Shown here piece by piece: positions 1 through 6,107 of a stretch of 13,490 nt of DNA. How positions within the stretch are numbered: the stretch's first letter is position 1; every line of letters begins with the position of its first letter. The notes beneath the pieces are model-generated. The model saw nothing but the letters and a program-made list of their open reading frames with translations, was not told the DNA's origin and did no database searches. Origin of the DNA: an uncultured Lachnospiraceae bacterium (GTDB lineage: Bacteria > Bacillota > Clostridia > Lachnospirales > Lachnospiraceae); NCBI GenBank assembly GCA_947177515.1, contig CAMWUU010000048.1, positions 1-13,490 of the forward strand, written 5' to 3'. Position numbers and translations under genes: made by a program.

Positions 1-127
1 GATTACTCCTTTGTTTAGACTAATAATTGAAAATGTTAAAGAAAACAAATCCTTAACTGCTATTAGGGATAGTTTGCTACCTAAACTTATGTCCGGCGAA
101 CTGGATGTCTCCGACTTCAACCTCTAA
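1..127 (+). CDS. hsdS: HsdS C-terminal half (partial, 3' end of a silent specificity cassette)
   Basis: The window opens inside a plus-strand reading frame (first full codon at 2) that runs 41 codons to TAA at 125-127. Its end contains RDSLLPKLMSGELDVS, the conserved C-terminal signature of type I restriction specificity subunits, and matches the end of the full HsdS in this window (RDELLPQLMSGQLDVS). The gene is convergent with the half-length hsdS and the two stop codons overlap at 124-127. The stop lies inside the repeat proposed as a recombination site. I infer that this is a stored C-terminal half (second TRD plus distal conserved region) that can be joined to an N-terminal half by inversion. 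Its 5' end is off the window, so whether it has its own start or is promoterless cannot be seen. Confidence 0.85.
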   Translation, partial: ITPLFRLIIENVKENKSLTAIRDSLLPKLMSGELDVSDFNL

Positions 128-669
128 GCCGCTAAATTATCATTTATCTTCGTATTTTTTTCTATTTTATCGTCCATAGCAGATAGAACACTTGCAATAG
201 CTCTCTGTTCATCCAGAGATTCTGGAACTCTAACTTGGATTCCTCGCATGGTAGAACCTGAAATTTCTTTAAAAGTTGTACCACTTCCTAAACTCTCAAT
301 ATTTTCCTTATTATATTTTAGAAGATAGTACAGAAACATGTAGTCTGTATTTTCATTCGGAATCACGCTTTTAAACCCCTGATTCGTGCAAACTTCATTT
401 GAAGCAATAGCAATATAGCCTATTGGCGCACGGGAAGAGAACAGAATAGTATGTTCTGGCATTATCTGAGTTGAACAACTTTTTAATCCAATCTCAGTTA
501 TATTTCTCTCTCCACAAGAAATGAATCTACCAGAAAAACTTGCTAAATCCTTGGGCGTAATCCACGCAATTGTGCCCCTATCATAATTCTCTGCTTTTTT
601 CGTTGATGGTGTTGCGCCTCCAACAACTGTACCAATATCTGCTATGGTACACACTCTCCAAGTTCCCAT
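124..669 (-). CDS. hsdS: Half-length HsdS: single target-recognition domain, truncated type I specificity subunit
   Basis: This 181-aa protein is about half the usual HsdS length. Residues 1-150 form one TRD with the familiar GGATPST and WITPKDL signatures. Residues 150-179 are the central conserved helix, ending DDKIEKNTKINDNLAA and a TAG stop. The ending parallels residues 151-165 of the full HsdS (IDKKIELNKRINDNL), but here the frame stops two codons after NDNL, at the repeat. GGAAGG stands 7 nt before ATG, and the recombinase stop is only 12 bp upstream, so the two genes are probably co-transcribed. In other type I systems, truncated HsdS with one TRD can dimerise and give a working symmetric specificity; here it may be that or a stored N-terminal half awaiting fusion. 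It is not a random truncation, because the break coincides with the repeat. Confidence 0.88.
   Translation of the reverse strand: MGTWRVCTIADIGTVVGGATPSTKKAENYDRGTIAWITPKDLASFSGRFISCGERNITEIGLKSCSTQIMPEHTILFSSRAPIGYIAIASNEVCTNQGFKSVIPNENTDYMFLYYLLKYNKENIESLGSGTTFKEISGSTMRGIQVRVPESLDEQRAIASVLSAMDDKIEKNTKINDNLAA
125..148 (-). repeat. Putative hsdS inversion site, copy 1 (end of half hsdS)
   Basis: Read on the minus strand, this starts GATAAATGATAATTTA (core 133-148) and continues GCGGCTTA. It matches the copy at 1771-1794 at 23 of 24 positions in opposite orientation, and shares the 16-bp core with the copy at 2637-2652 in the same orientation. It encodes the INDNL residues of the central conserved region and contains stop codons of both convergent hsdS frames (TAG on minus, TAA on plus). 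The role as a recombinase site is inference from position and pairing. Confidence 0.8.
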
Positions 670-681
670 TACATCGCCTTC

Positions 682-1677
682 CTATCCTATATATTTTCTA
701 TGAGCCAATTTTATATTGCTCTGCTTGACCATAGCATACTGTAACGTAGTATCAATTCGCTGATGTCCAAGTAACCGTTGTAACTGTTCTATCGGCATTC
801 CTTTATCAATGGCCGTTGTCGCAAGGGTACGCCTAAATTTATGAGGATGTACTTTGGATAAATCCAGCTTTTCGCCCAGATTTCTAAGTCTGACCTCAAT
901 ACCACCAATTTGCAACCTATCATAAGGTGCCTTTAGCGAAACAAACAATGCCTCGTTATCATCTGTCCGGCTATCGAGGTATTCCTGCAAATGTATCTTT
1001 GTTCCAGCATCAAAGTAAACAATACGCTCTTTACTGCCTTTACCAAATACTACGCACTCTCGTTCTTCAAAATTTATATCCTCCCGATTTAAGAGAACCA
1101 ATTCCCCAACACGCATCCCTGTCGATGCAAGCATATCAATCAAAGCTAAATCTCTCGAATTATCGCAAGCATCCTTCATAACTTCCAGTTCCTCATCAGA
1201 ATATGTCTCTTTTACCACAGCTGCCACTTTAACTTTATGTATCCGTCTGACAGGACTTTTTAATATATAGTCCTCATCCTCCAACCATGTAAAGAAACTC
1301 GATAGGATTCTACGAATGTTATCAATCGTCACTTTACTTGATTTCTTTTTTTCTTGGTAATTTGTCAGGTATTCTCTCAAATCCTCTGTCGTTATATGCA
1401 AAAAACCTTTTCCAATGGCTACAAGCATTGCTTCTATTGTTGCTTGATAGTATTTTAGTGATTTTTCAGAGCAGCCTTCAATATTTTTAGCAGCAATAAA
1501 AGCATCAAGTATTTTAATATTCTCTTGTTCAATATCTTCATCTTTTTTGCCAACTGTCTTTTGGATTTCATACCCAAATAACGCACAGTTCAGTACTTCC
1601 AATAAATGTCCCATTTGTGAGTTGTCTAAAAGTAGCAGCATCCCCTGAATAATTTTGTTCATCAATTCTTCTTTCAT
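682..1677 (-). CDS. Tyrosine recombinase/integrase of the hsdS switching locus
   Basis: This is a 331-aa phage-integrase-family site-specific recombinase. A SAM-like core-binding domain spans about residues 50-140 and the catalytic domain about 158-328. The catalytic set is visible: Arg189 (STGMRVGEL), a beta-hairpin lysine in GKGSKER (213 or 216), His279 and Arg282 (HPHKFRR), His305 (LLGHQ) and nucleophile Tyr314. The first 50 residues, rich in Leu and Met, are an extra N-terminal extension. The start is supported by AGAAGGAGA shortly before ATG. It lies between two hsdS pieces and is flanked by inverted copies of the 16-bp repeat, as in known inverting type I loci that carry a recombinase. 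I infer that it catalyses strand exchange at those repeats. It looks intact. It lacks the features of a phage module (no excisionase or att tRNA seen), so a prophage integrase is less likely. Confidence 0.93.
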   Translation of the reverse strand: MKEELMNKIIQGMLLLLDNSQMGHLLEVLNCALFGYEIQKTVGKKDEDIEQENIKILDAFIAAKNIEGCSEKSLKYYQATIEAMLVAIGKGFLHITTEDLREYLTNYQEKKKSSKVTIDNIRRILSSFFTWLEDEDYILKSPVRRIHKVKVAAVVKETYSDEELEVMKDACDNSRDLALIDMLASTGMRVGELVLLNREDINFEERECVVFGKGSKERIVYFDAGTKIHLQEYLDSRTDDNEALFVSLKAPYDRLQIGGIEVRLRNLGEKLDLSKVHPHKFRRTLATTAIDKGMPIEQLQRLLGHQRIDTTLQYAMVKQSNIKLAHRKYIG

Positions 1678-1716
1678 AGTCTTTTCTCCTTCTTTTTAAA
1701 TTAGAGAAAGGCTACA

Positions 1717-1750
1717 GAGTGGCAGTCTCCATATTTAATTCCTGCCACTC
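1717..1750. repeat. Inverted repeat (9-bp stem) in the recombinase 5' region
   Basis: GAGTGGCAG at 1717-1725 pairs perfectly with CTGCCACTC at 1742-1750 across a 16-nt AT-rich loop. It lies 21 bp from the recombination repeat at 1771-1794 and 39 bp upstream of the recombinase start. No U-run follows the stem on either strand, so it is not a typical terminator. An operator, an accessory recombinase-binding site or an mRNA leader hairpin controlling the recombinase are all possible; the sequence does not decide. Confidence 0.55.
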
Positions 1751-1770
1751 ACAGGGATTATGGAACAGTT

Positions 1771-1794
1771 GATAAATGATAATTTAGTGGCTTA
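1771..1794 (+). repeat. Putative hsdS inversion site, copy 2 (inverted partner)
   Basis: The plus strand reads GATAAATGATAATTTA (core 1771-1786) followed by GTGGCTTA. It is in opposite orientation to the copies at 125-148 and 2637-2652, so recombination with either would invert the DNA between. The TAA stop of the 68-aa gene (complement of 1792-1794) is the last triplet of the repeat. Read on plus it encodes INDNLVA and a stop. If the 1771-2652 block were flipped, the N-terminal half of the main hsdS would therefore end two codons later, just as the half gene at 124-669 does. Confidence 0.8.
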
Positions 1795-1998
1795 ACCTTT
1801 GAGCTTCTGGTACTGCTTTTTCCATGCGCGAGATGGTTTTCGGCAAATTCCGTCTTTGCTTGCGAAAGCGCAAACACCTGCAAGCCCATTGCTTCCGCAA
1901 ATATCGGGATTGCTTTGGCGGCAGCTGTAGGTCTGTGATCTGGTGTCCAACTCATTGAGCGGAGCATTAAAGGGAACTCTCAGTTTGGTTTCGCTCAT
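1792..1998 (-). CDS. Small four-cysteine protein translationally coupled to hsdS (unknown function)
   Basis: This is a 68-aa basic protein with no transmembrane segment. Four cysteines (26, 34, 43, 52) are spaced CX7CX8CX8C, followed by a basic tail (RKPSRAWKKQYQKLKG). The spacing could bind a metal, but no named zinc-finger pattern fits and I do not assign a family. Three things argue that it is real. Its ATG overlaps the hsdS TGA as ATGA. A perfect GGAGGT (complement of 2005-2010) sits 6 nt upstream inside hsdS. Its GC-richer composition matches the cassette. The stop codon falls within the recombination repeat, so inversion would move the gene intact, away from the hsdM promoter. I infer a role linked to the type I enzyme or its switching (DNA or HsdS binding); similar tiny genes of unknown role beside hsdS are plausible in related bacteria, from memory only. 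Confidence 0.72.
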   Translation of the reverse strand: MSETKLRVPFNAPLNELDTRSQTYSCRQSNPDICGSNGLAGVCAFASKDGICRKPSRAWKKQYQKLKG

Positions 1999-3131
1999 AG
2001 CGGCACCTCCGAAACATCAAGCTGTCCCGACATAAGCTGAGGAAGAAGTTCATCACGCAGGGATGCGAGTTTACGGTTCTCTATACGATTTGCTATAACA
2101 AGGTCGTACAAAGGAGCAAGCAGGCCACCAATACGATCATAGTCAGATTGCGAAGGAATCAATACCTCTGCTTTTGCCAGTTCTTCACGTTTGATATGTC
2201 CCATTGTTGTAGCCATATCCGTAGCGATGGCAGCGAACTTTTGTAGATGATGGCTTGTCCATGCGTAATAAAACCATTTATCATAGATAGAGGATGTAAC
2301 CTTAAACAAGTGCTGATTCAGGCCACAAGTTCCTCCGCACCAAAGGTCAACAAGGAGACTACCCGACCAGGAGAATATTACATCGCCATCATGGACAATG
2401 TATTCTGGCTTGATGGAGGGTGAACATAATTCGCTGTTTGAATCGCAGGAGCCCTGACGAAGCTCCTTGATTTTCAAAACCGGGAGACCCTGCTCTTCAT
2501 ATTTCGGTCGATACTTCTGCATAGCAAGACCATTGAGGTAATCAGCTATACCAAGCAGAGAACTTTTCTGCCACCCATCCGGGAGACGGTCGAGTAAAAG
2601 GAACTCTTGCGAGAAAATGCTCTGTGCTTGCTGAAGTAAATTATCATTTATCCTCTTATTCAATTCTATTTTCTTATCAATTCCTTTTAATATACCCTCA
2701 ATCTTTACTTGGTCTTTATAAACAAATTCTGGCACTCCATATTCCATAATAGCCTTCTTATCACCACGCGGCATTTTAGTCCCCTTTGATGTTGCCATTG
2801 CATACTCAAAAAAAGCATCCTCGGATAAAACATAATAAAGAAAATGCGAATTCACACCTTCTTTGGCTCGAAAAACCAGCACATCATTTGAACATCCACC
2901 TTCAAAAGCTGCAAACCAAATTTTCTTAAAATATGGTCTTATATTCGAAACTAAAATATCCCCTTTTTTGAATGCTTGTACCTGCTTTATTGTTGGAAGT
3001 GAAGAAGCAACAGTAATTCCTGCTTTATTTGGCATCATATTCTCTGTTGAAATATAGCTGTTAATATCAAGTAATGTAATATCTACTTTCTCTCTAACAT
3101 ATTCACATATATCCAACAATTTATATTTCAT
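1995..3131 (-). CDS. hsdS: Type I restriction-modification specificity subunit HsdS (full length, two TRDs)
   Basis: HsdS is the DNA-recognition subunit that joins two HsdM (and HsdR) and sets the bipartite target. I choose the ATG at 3131 (378 aa): it overlaps the hsdM stop by 11 bp and the protein then begins MKYKLLDICEYV, a normal TRD1 start. An upstream ATG at 3176 would only add 15 residues inside hsdM. TRD1 spans about residues 1-145, the central conserved helix about 145-185, TRD2 (from DGWQKSSLLGIADYLNG) about 185-325, and the distal conserved helix ends RDELLPQLMSGQLDVSEVPL. Codons 161-165 (INDNL) form the recombination repeat. The DNA for residues 1-165 is AT-rich like hsdM, whereas residues 166-378 are GC-richer, so the gene looks like a chimera made by cassette exchange at the repeat. 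The frame is intact and presumably active in the present orientation. Confidence 0.93.
   Translation of the reverse strand: MKYKLLDICEYVREKVDITLLDINSYISTENMMPNKAGITVASSLPTIKQVQAFKKGDILVSNIRPYFKKIWFAAFEGGCSNDVLVFRAKEGVNSHFLYYVLSEDAFFEYAMATSKGTKMPRGDKKAIMEYGVPEFVYKDQVKIEGILKGIDKKIELNKRINDNLLQQAQSIFSQEFLLLDRLPDGWQKSSLLGIADYLNGLAMQKYRPKYEEQGLPVLKIKELRQGSCDSNSELCSPSIKPEYIVHDGDVIFSWSGSLLVDLWCGGTCGLNQHLFKVTSSIYDKWFYYAWTSHHLQKFAAIATDMATTMGHIKREELAKAEVLIPSQSDYDRIGGLLAPLYDLVIANRIENRKLASLRDELLPQLMSGQLDVSEVPL
2005..2010 (-). promoter_or_regulatory. Ribosome binding site of the 68-aa gene inside hsdS
   Basis: The minus strand reads GGAGGT 6 nt before the ATG at 1998, within the last codons of hsdS. Together with the ATGA stop/start overlap it indicates translational coupling and is the main evidence that the small gene is expressed. 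Confidence 0.75.
2637..2652 (-). repeat. Putative hsdS inversion site, copy 3 (inside full hsdS)
   Basis: The minus strand reads GATAAATGATAATTTA, identical over 16 bp to the cores at 133-148 and (inverted) 1771-1786. The match stops after the core: it is followed by CTTCAG, not the GYGGCTTA extension of the other two. It encodes INDNL at HsdS residues 161-165, the join between the N-terminal and C-terminal halves, so recombination here keeps the reading frame across the junction. Direct orientation relative to copy 1 means that recombination between those two would delete rather than invert. Confidence 0.8.
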
Positions 3132-4635
3132 ACCCAATTGCCCCCAATTTCTTTCTGATCTCCTCTTCCAATTCATGTGACTTCTTAAACATTCCTGAAA
3201 GTTCTGATGTTAATCGTATCATCTTTTCCTCAAACAATTCTCCATCCTCTTCTTCCTGCTCAATCCCCACATACCTCCCCGGAGTCAAAGTATAATCTTG
3301 CCTTTCTATTTCCTCTAATGATGCTTCTTTACAGAACCCTTGAATATCCTCATACCCTTTTCCCTTTCTCCAATTCTGATATGTATCTGCTATCTTCCTG
3401 ATATCTTCCTCCGATAATTCCCTAACTTTCCGATCAATCATATGTCCTAGTTTTCTTGCATCAATAAAAAGAACTTTATTCTTTGATTGTTCTGTCTTTC
3501 CTCTTCTCATAATCCAAAGTGATACTGGAATCCCTGTAGAATAAAATAACTGGCTTGGCATTGCTACAATACATTCCACAACATCACCTATTACCATATT
3601 TTTTCTAATAATCCCTTCATTGGACGTATTCGAACTTAGAGAACCATTCGCCAAGACAGTTCCACATACTCCTCCTGCTGGACTTAAATGATGAATCATG
3701 TGTTGCAACCATGCAAAATTAGCATTACCAACTGGCGGAACCCCATATTTCCATCGAATATCTTCTCGTAACTTTTCCCCTCCCCAATCTGATACATTAA
3801 ATGGCGGATTAGCCAAAATATAATTTGCTTTTAAAGTTTTATGTTGATCATCATGGAATGAATCTGCATTATGTCTTCCAAGGTTTGCCTCTAACTGACG
3901 GATGGCCAGATTCATTTTTGCCAGTTTCCATGTTGTCGGATTGCTTTCCTGACCAAAAATAGAAATATCCCTCACATTTCCCTGATGTTCCCTTACAAAT
4001 CGGGCTGACTGACAAAACATACCGCCACTTCCACATGCTGGATCAAAAATCTGTCCTTCAAATGGTTCAATCATTTCAACTAAAGTTCTTACAATACAAG
4101 ACGGCGTATAAAATTCTCCCCCTAATTTGCCTTCCGCACTTGCAAACTTACTCAAAAAATATTCGTATACACGCCCCAAAACATCTCTTTCCTGTGCTGC
4201 TGTTGAACCAACTTCTATATTGGTGAACAAAGTTACCAATTCACCCAAACGCGTTTTATCAAGTTCTGCTCTTGAATAATTCTTTGTCAAAACACCCTTC
4301 AATGAATTATTTTCATTTTCTATCATTTCCATTGCATGGTCAATTACACTGCCTATATCAGCATTGGTGGCATGCTTTTGAATTTCTGACCATCTTGCTT
4401 CCTTTGGAACCCAAAAAATATTTTCTGCTAAATATTCATCTCTATCTTCTTCATCACCATAGCCTTCTCCCAAAAGAACCTGATACTTTTCTTCAAAAGA
4501 ATCCGATACATATTTCAGAAATATCAGCCCCAAAACTACATGCTTATATTCTGCTGCATCCATGTTAGAACGTAATTTATCCGCCGCCTGCCATAACTTT
4601 TCTTCAAATCCAATATTAGTAGTTCCTATTGCCAT
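3121..4635 (-). CDS. hsdM: Type I restriction-modification DNA methyltransferase subunit HsdM
   Basis: This 504-aa N6-adenine methyltransferase transfers methyl from S-adenosylmethionine to the adenines picked by HsdS; two copies bind one HsdS. An N-terminal helical HsdM domain (about 1-140) precedes the N6_Mtase fold. SAM motif I is DPACGSGGM at 198-206 and catalytic motif IV is NPPF at 276-279. GGEFYTP at 172-178 is also typical of the family. The C-terminal 60 residues are a charged, coiled-coil-like tail that would contact HsdS. Length is normal for the family and no lesion is seen. AGGAGG lies 6 nt before the ATG. It is the first gene of the minus-strand hsd transcript and overlaps hsdS by 11 bp. 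Composition is clearly more AT-rich than the flanking metabolic genes, suggesting horizontal acquisition. No hsdR is adjacent on this side. Confidence 0.97.
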   Translation of the reverse strand: MAIGTTNIGFEEKLWQAADKLRSNMDAAEYKHVVLGLIFLKYVSDSFEEKYQVLLGEGYGDEEDRDEYLAENIFWVPKEARWSEIQKHATNADIGSVIDHAMEMIENENNSLKGVLTKNYSRAELDKTRLGELVTLFTNIEVGSTAAQERDVLGRVYEYFLSKFASAEGKLGGEFYTPSCIVRTLVEMIEPFEGQIFDPACGSGGMFCQSARFVREHQGNVRDISIFGQESNPTTWKLAKMNLAIRQLEANLGRHNADSFHDDQHKTLKANYILANPPFNVSDWGGEKLREDIRWKYGVPPVGNANFAWLQHMIHHLSPAGGVCGTVLANGSLSSNTSNEGIIRKNMVIGDVVECIVAMPSQLFYSTGIPVSLWIMRRGKTEQSKNKVLFIDARKLGHMIDRKVRELSEEDIRKIADTYQNWRKGKGYEDIQGFCKEASLEEIERQDYTLTPGRYVGIEQEEEDGELFEEKMIRLTSELSGMFKKSHELEEEIRKKLGAIGYEI

Positions 4636-4894
4636 ATTTAGCCTCCTGGCTTATTTTAAATTTCAAACTTCAACTTCCGTAAACTTTTTAGTTACTTATA
4701 TTTTTATGTGATCAGAAGTAAAAATATTTATTTTCCACCACACATCGACTATTCTATAACTAATTGCAAATTTCCCCGATCTCCATCATCTTCTTCTCTC
4801 TGATAAACCAATCCATCATACCTAAACACACTTAATATCAAATCAAAAATAGAATTCACTAATTGTGCCAAAGCCCAAAAAACGGAATCCCTGC

Positions 4895-4941
4895 ATATCA
4901 ACCACAATACACAATCAAGAAATGCATATTGTGGTTGATAT
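4895..4941. repeat. 14-bp perfect inverted repeat in the hsdM leader
   Basis: ATATCAACCACAAT at 4895-4908 and ATTGTGGTTGATAT at 4928-4941 are exact reverse complements with a 19-nt spacer. The right arm also extends into the 12-bp palindrome TTGATATATCAA at 4935-4946. It is downstream of the putative hsdM promoter, with no T-run after it on either strand. It may be an operator, an mRNA stem-loop controlling hsdM, or a remnant recombination site. It does not match the hsdS repeat. Confidence 0.7.
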
Positions 4942-4995
4942 ATCAATCCCAAAACTATAAAAAAATCCGTACACCTTCATTACTTTTTTATTGCT

Positions 4996-5024
4996 ATTAT
5001 AATACAATATCCATAAAAATACAA
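4996..5024 (-). promoter_or_regulatory. Sigma-70-type promoter for the hsdM-hsdS operon
   Basis: On the minus strand TTGTAT (complement of 5019-5024) is followed after 17 bp by a perfect TATAAT (complement of 4996-5001). Transcription would start near 4989 and run toward hsdM with a leader of about 350 nt. It is the only strong promoter-like pair I see upstream of hsdM. Confidence 0.65.
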
Positions 5025-5081
5025 TGGAGATTTGACAGCTTTATCTTTGATTCCTGAAAAAAAGCGCTGCCTACCTCCCCC

Positions 5082-6014
5082 TTACCGATACCCATCCCGC
5101 ACCCTCTCATACTCCTCCTCACTGATTTTCACAATCGTACCATGCTTATACCCATACGGAAAATGAAAACTCCTATCCGAGCGCACAAACTTCCCCGAGG
5201 CCAGACTGTCCGATACAAAAGGCACATATCCCTGCCCTTCTCCTGGTACACCATAGTAATCCAGAAAAAGGCACCACTTCCCGTTTTCCAGCTTCACCGC
5301 GGTCGGCGCTTCATACTGCCCGGACTCAACCGTTGACATACTCTGGTCAAATGCTTCTATACGCTTAAATGGTCCCGTTACATTTTCTGATTCCAGAAGA
5401 ATAATTCTGGCGGGATTACTTTCGCTTTTCACAAAGAGATAATACCTGCCATTATCCTCATACATCGCGGAATCAATGACACCGGAGTCCTCCTTTTGGT
5501 ACAATTCTTCCGGTGTTGTAAATGTTTCAAAATCCTTTGTCCTGCTGTAGTAGATTGATTTGTAACCATAATTATTATAACGGTGTGAAGATGACCAGTG
5601 AAGTACATAATCCCCTTTTTTCCTGTCATAAATAATATCCGGTGCCCACAGACAGCCAAAATCTTCATTGCCAATTTTTATTAGCCTCTGCTCCGTCCAC
5701 GTTACCAGGTCTGTTGATTCCCATACAGCCAGATACTTACTGCCGTTCCTTGCGATCTCATCCCAGGAATGATGGTACTGGTTCCTCATGCCGTATGACA
5801 AACTCAGGTCAGTAGCAAATATATAATATTTTCCCGTCTTCCCACATCTTGTAATCGTAAAGTCCCGGACACCCTTATCCCCGTAATAAGCCCAAAGTAC
5901 AGGCTGTCCATGATTTACCTCCTCCCATGTAAAACCATCCTTACTGATTCCAAAATATACCTGCTCCCCATCCGGTGATGTCTTCTCCCTAAAATGCACA
6001 AACAAATATGCCAT
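5082..6014 (-). CDS. GH43-like five-bladed beta-propeller glycoside hydrolase
   Basis: Using the ATG at 6014, which has AGAAGGAGA just upstream (an ATG 10 codons earlier has none), the protein has 310 aa. It has the repeated blade pattern of family 43 enzymes, which cleave arabinofuranosides, xylosides or similar with inversion. Likely catalytic residues are Asp51 (KGVRDFTITR) as base, Asp181 (SGVIDSAMYED) as pKa modulator and Glu235 (SGQYEAPTAVKLENGKWCLFLDYY) as acid. WAPDI at 123-127 is a family hallmark. The length corresponds to a single catalytic domain with no accessory binding module and no signal peptide, so it is probably cytosolic. It is the last gene of the hydrolase cluster, 93 bp after the GH50-like gene. 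The exact substrate cannot be read; arabinose- or galactose-containing side chains are possible. No clear terminator follows, only a seven-T run (minus strand, 5057-5063) without a good stem. Confidence 0.8.
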   Translation of the reverse strand: MAYLFVHFREKTSPDGEQVYFGISKDGFTWEEVNHGQPVLWAYYGDKGVRDFTITRCGKTGKYYIFATDLSLSYGMRNQYHHSWDEIARNGSKYLAVWESTDLVTWTEQRLIKIGNEDFGCLWAPDIIYDRKKGDYVLHWSSSHRYNNYGYKSIYYSRTKDFETFTTPEELYQKEDSGVIDSAMYEDNGRYYLFVKSESNPARIILLESENVTGPFKRIEAFDQSMSTVESGQYEAPTAVKLENGKWCLFLDYYGVPGEGQGYVPFVSDSLASGKFVRSDRSFHFPYGYKHGTIVKISEEEYERVRDGYR

Positions 6015-6107
6015 ATTTTTTCTCCTTCTAACATTCTTCCTCACTGACCCCGGGTAATACTCCCCAGATAGCCGTCCATTATATCAATAACCAAAAGTAT
6101 TAACATA

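Larger units (their letters stand above)
1771..2652. other. Putative invertible segment carrying the HsdS C-terminal half and a small gene
   Basis: The segment is bounded by the 16-bp repeat in inverted orientation (1771-1786 and 2637-2652). It contains HsdS residues 166-378 and the 68-aa gene. Base composition changes at the right repeat: the cassette is visibly richer in G and C than the AT-rich N-terminal hsdS half and hsdM next to it, which fits a separately acquired module. In the orientation seen, hsdS is full length (ON). The flipped form would leave a one-TRD HsdS ending NDNLVA. Inversion itself is inferred, not observed. Confidence 0.7.
4636..5081. other. Non-coding AT-rich region upstream of hsdM
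   Basis: These 446 bp separate the glycoside hydrolase cluster from the hsd operon. They hold a promoter reading toward hsdM (4996-5024), a 14-bp perfect inverted repeat (4895-4941) and the hsdM ribosome binding site (complement of 4642-4647). The implied leader of roughly 350 nt is long for a restriction gene. A 67-codon minus-strand frame at 4749-4952 would need a TTG start with no ribosome binding site, so I treat it as non-coding. Confidence 0.7.

Noticed and set aside
682..1677. Recombinase as a prophage or integrative element integrase
   Set aside because: No tRNA, excisionase, capsid or conjugation genes are seen, and the flanking repeats coincide with hsdS codons, which points to local inversion.
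1758..1967. A 69-codon minus-strand frame overlapping the small Cys4 gene
   Set aside because: It is in another frame of the same DNA, without a ribosome binding site; the 1792-1998 frame has the GGAGGT site and ATGA coupling.
3129..3176. Upstream ATG giving HsdS 15 extra residues
   Set aside because: The extra residues come from the end of hsdM read in another frame; the ATG at 3131 gives the normal family N-terminus and a short stop/start overlap.
4749..4952. A 67-codon minus-strand frame in the hsdM leader
   Set aside because: It would need a TTG start, has no ribosome binding site, and its YQPQY-like segment arises from the inverted repeat, which gives the same peptide on the other strand.
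5057..5070. Seven-T run after the GH43-like gene as a terminator
   Set aside because: I could not find a GC-rich stem of useful length before it; only AGCGCT is self-complementary.
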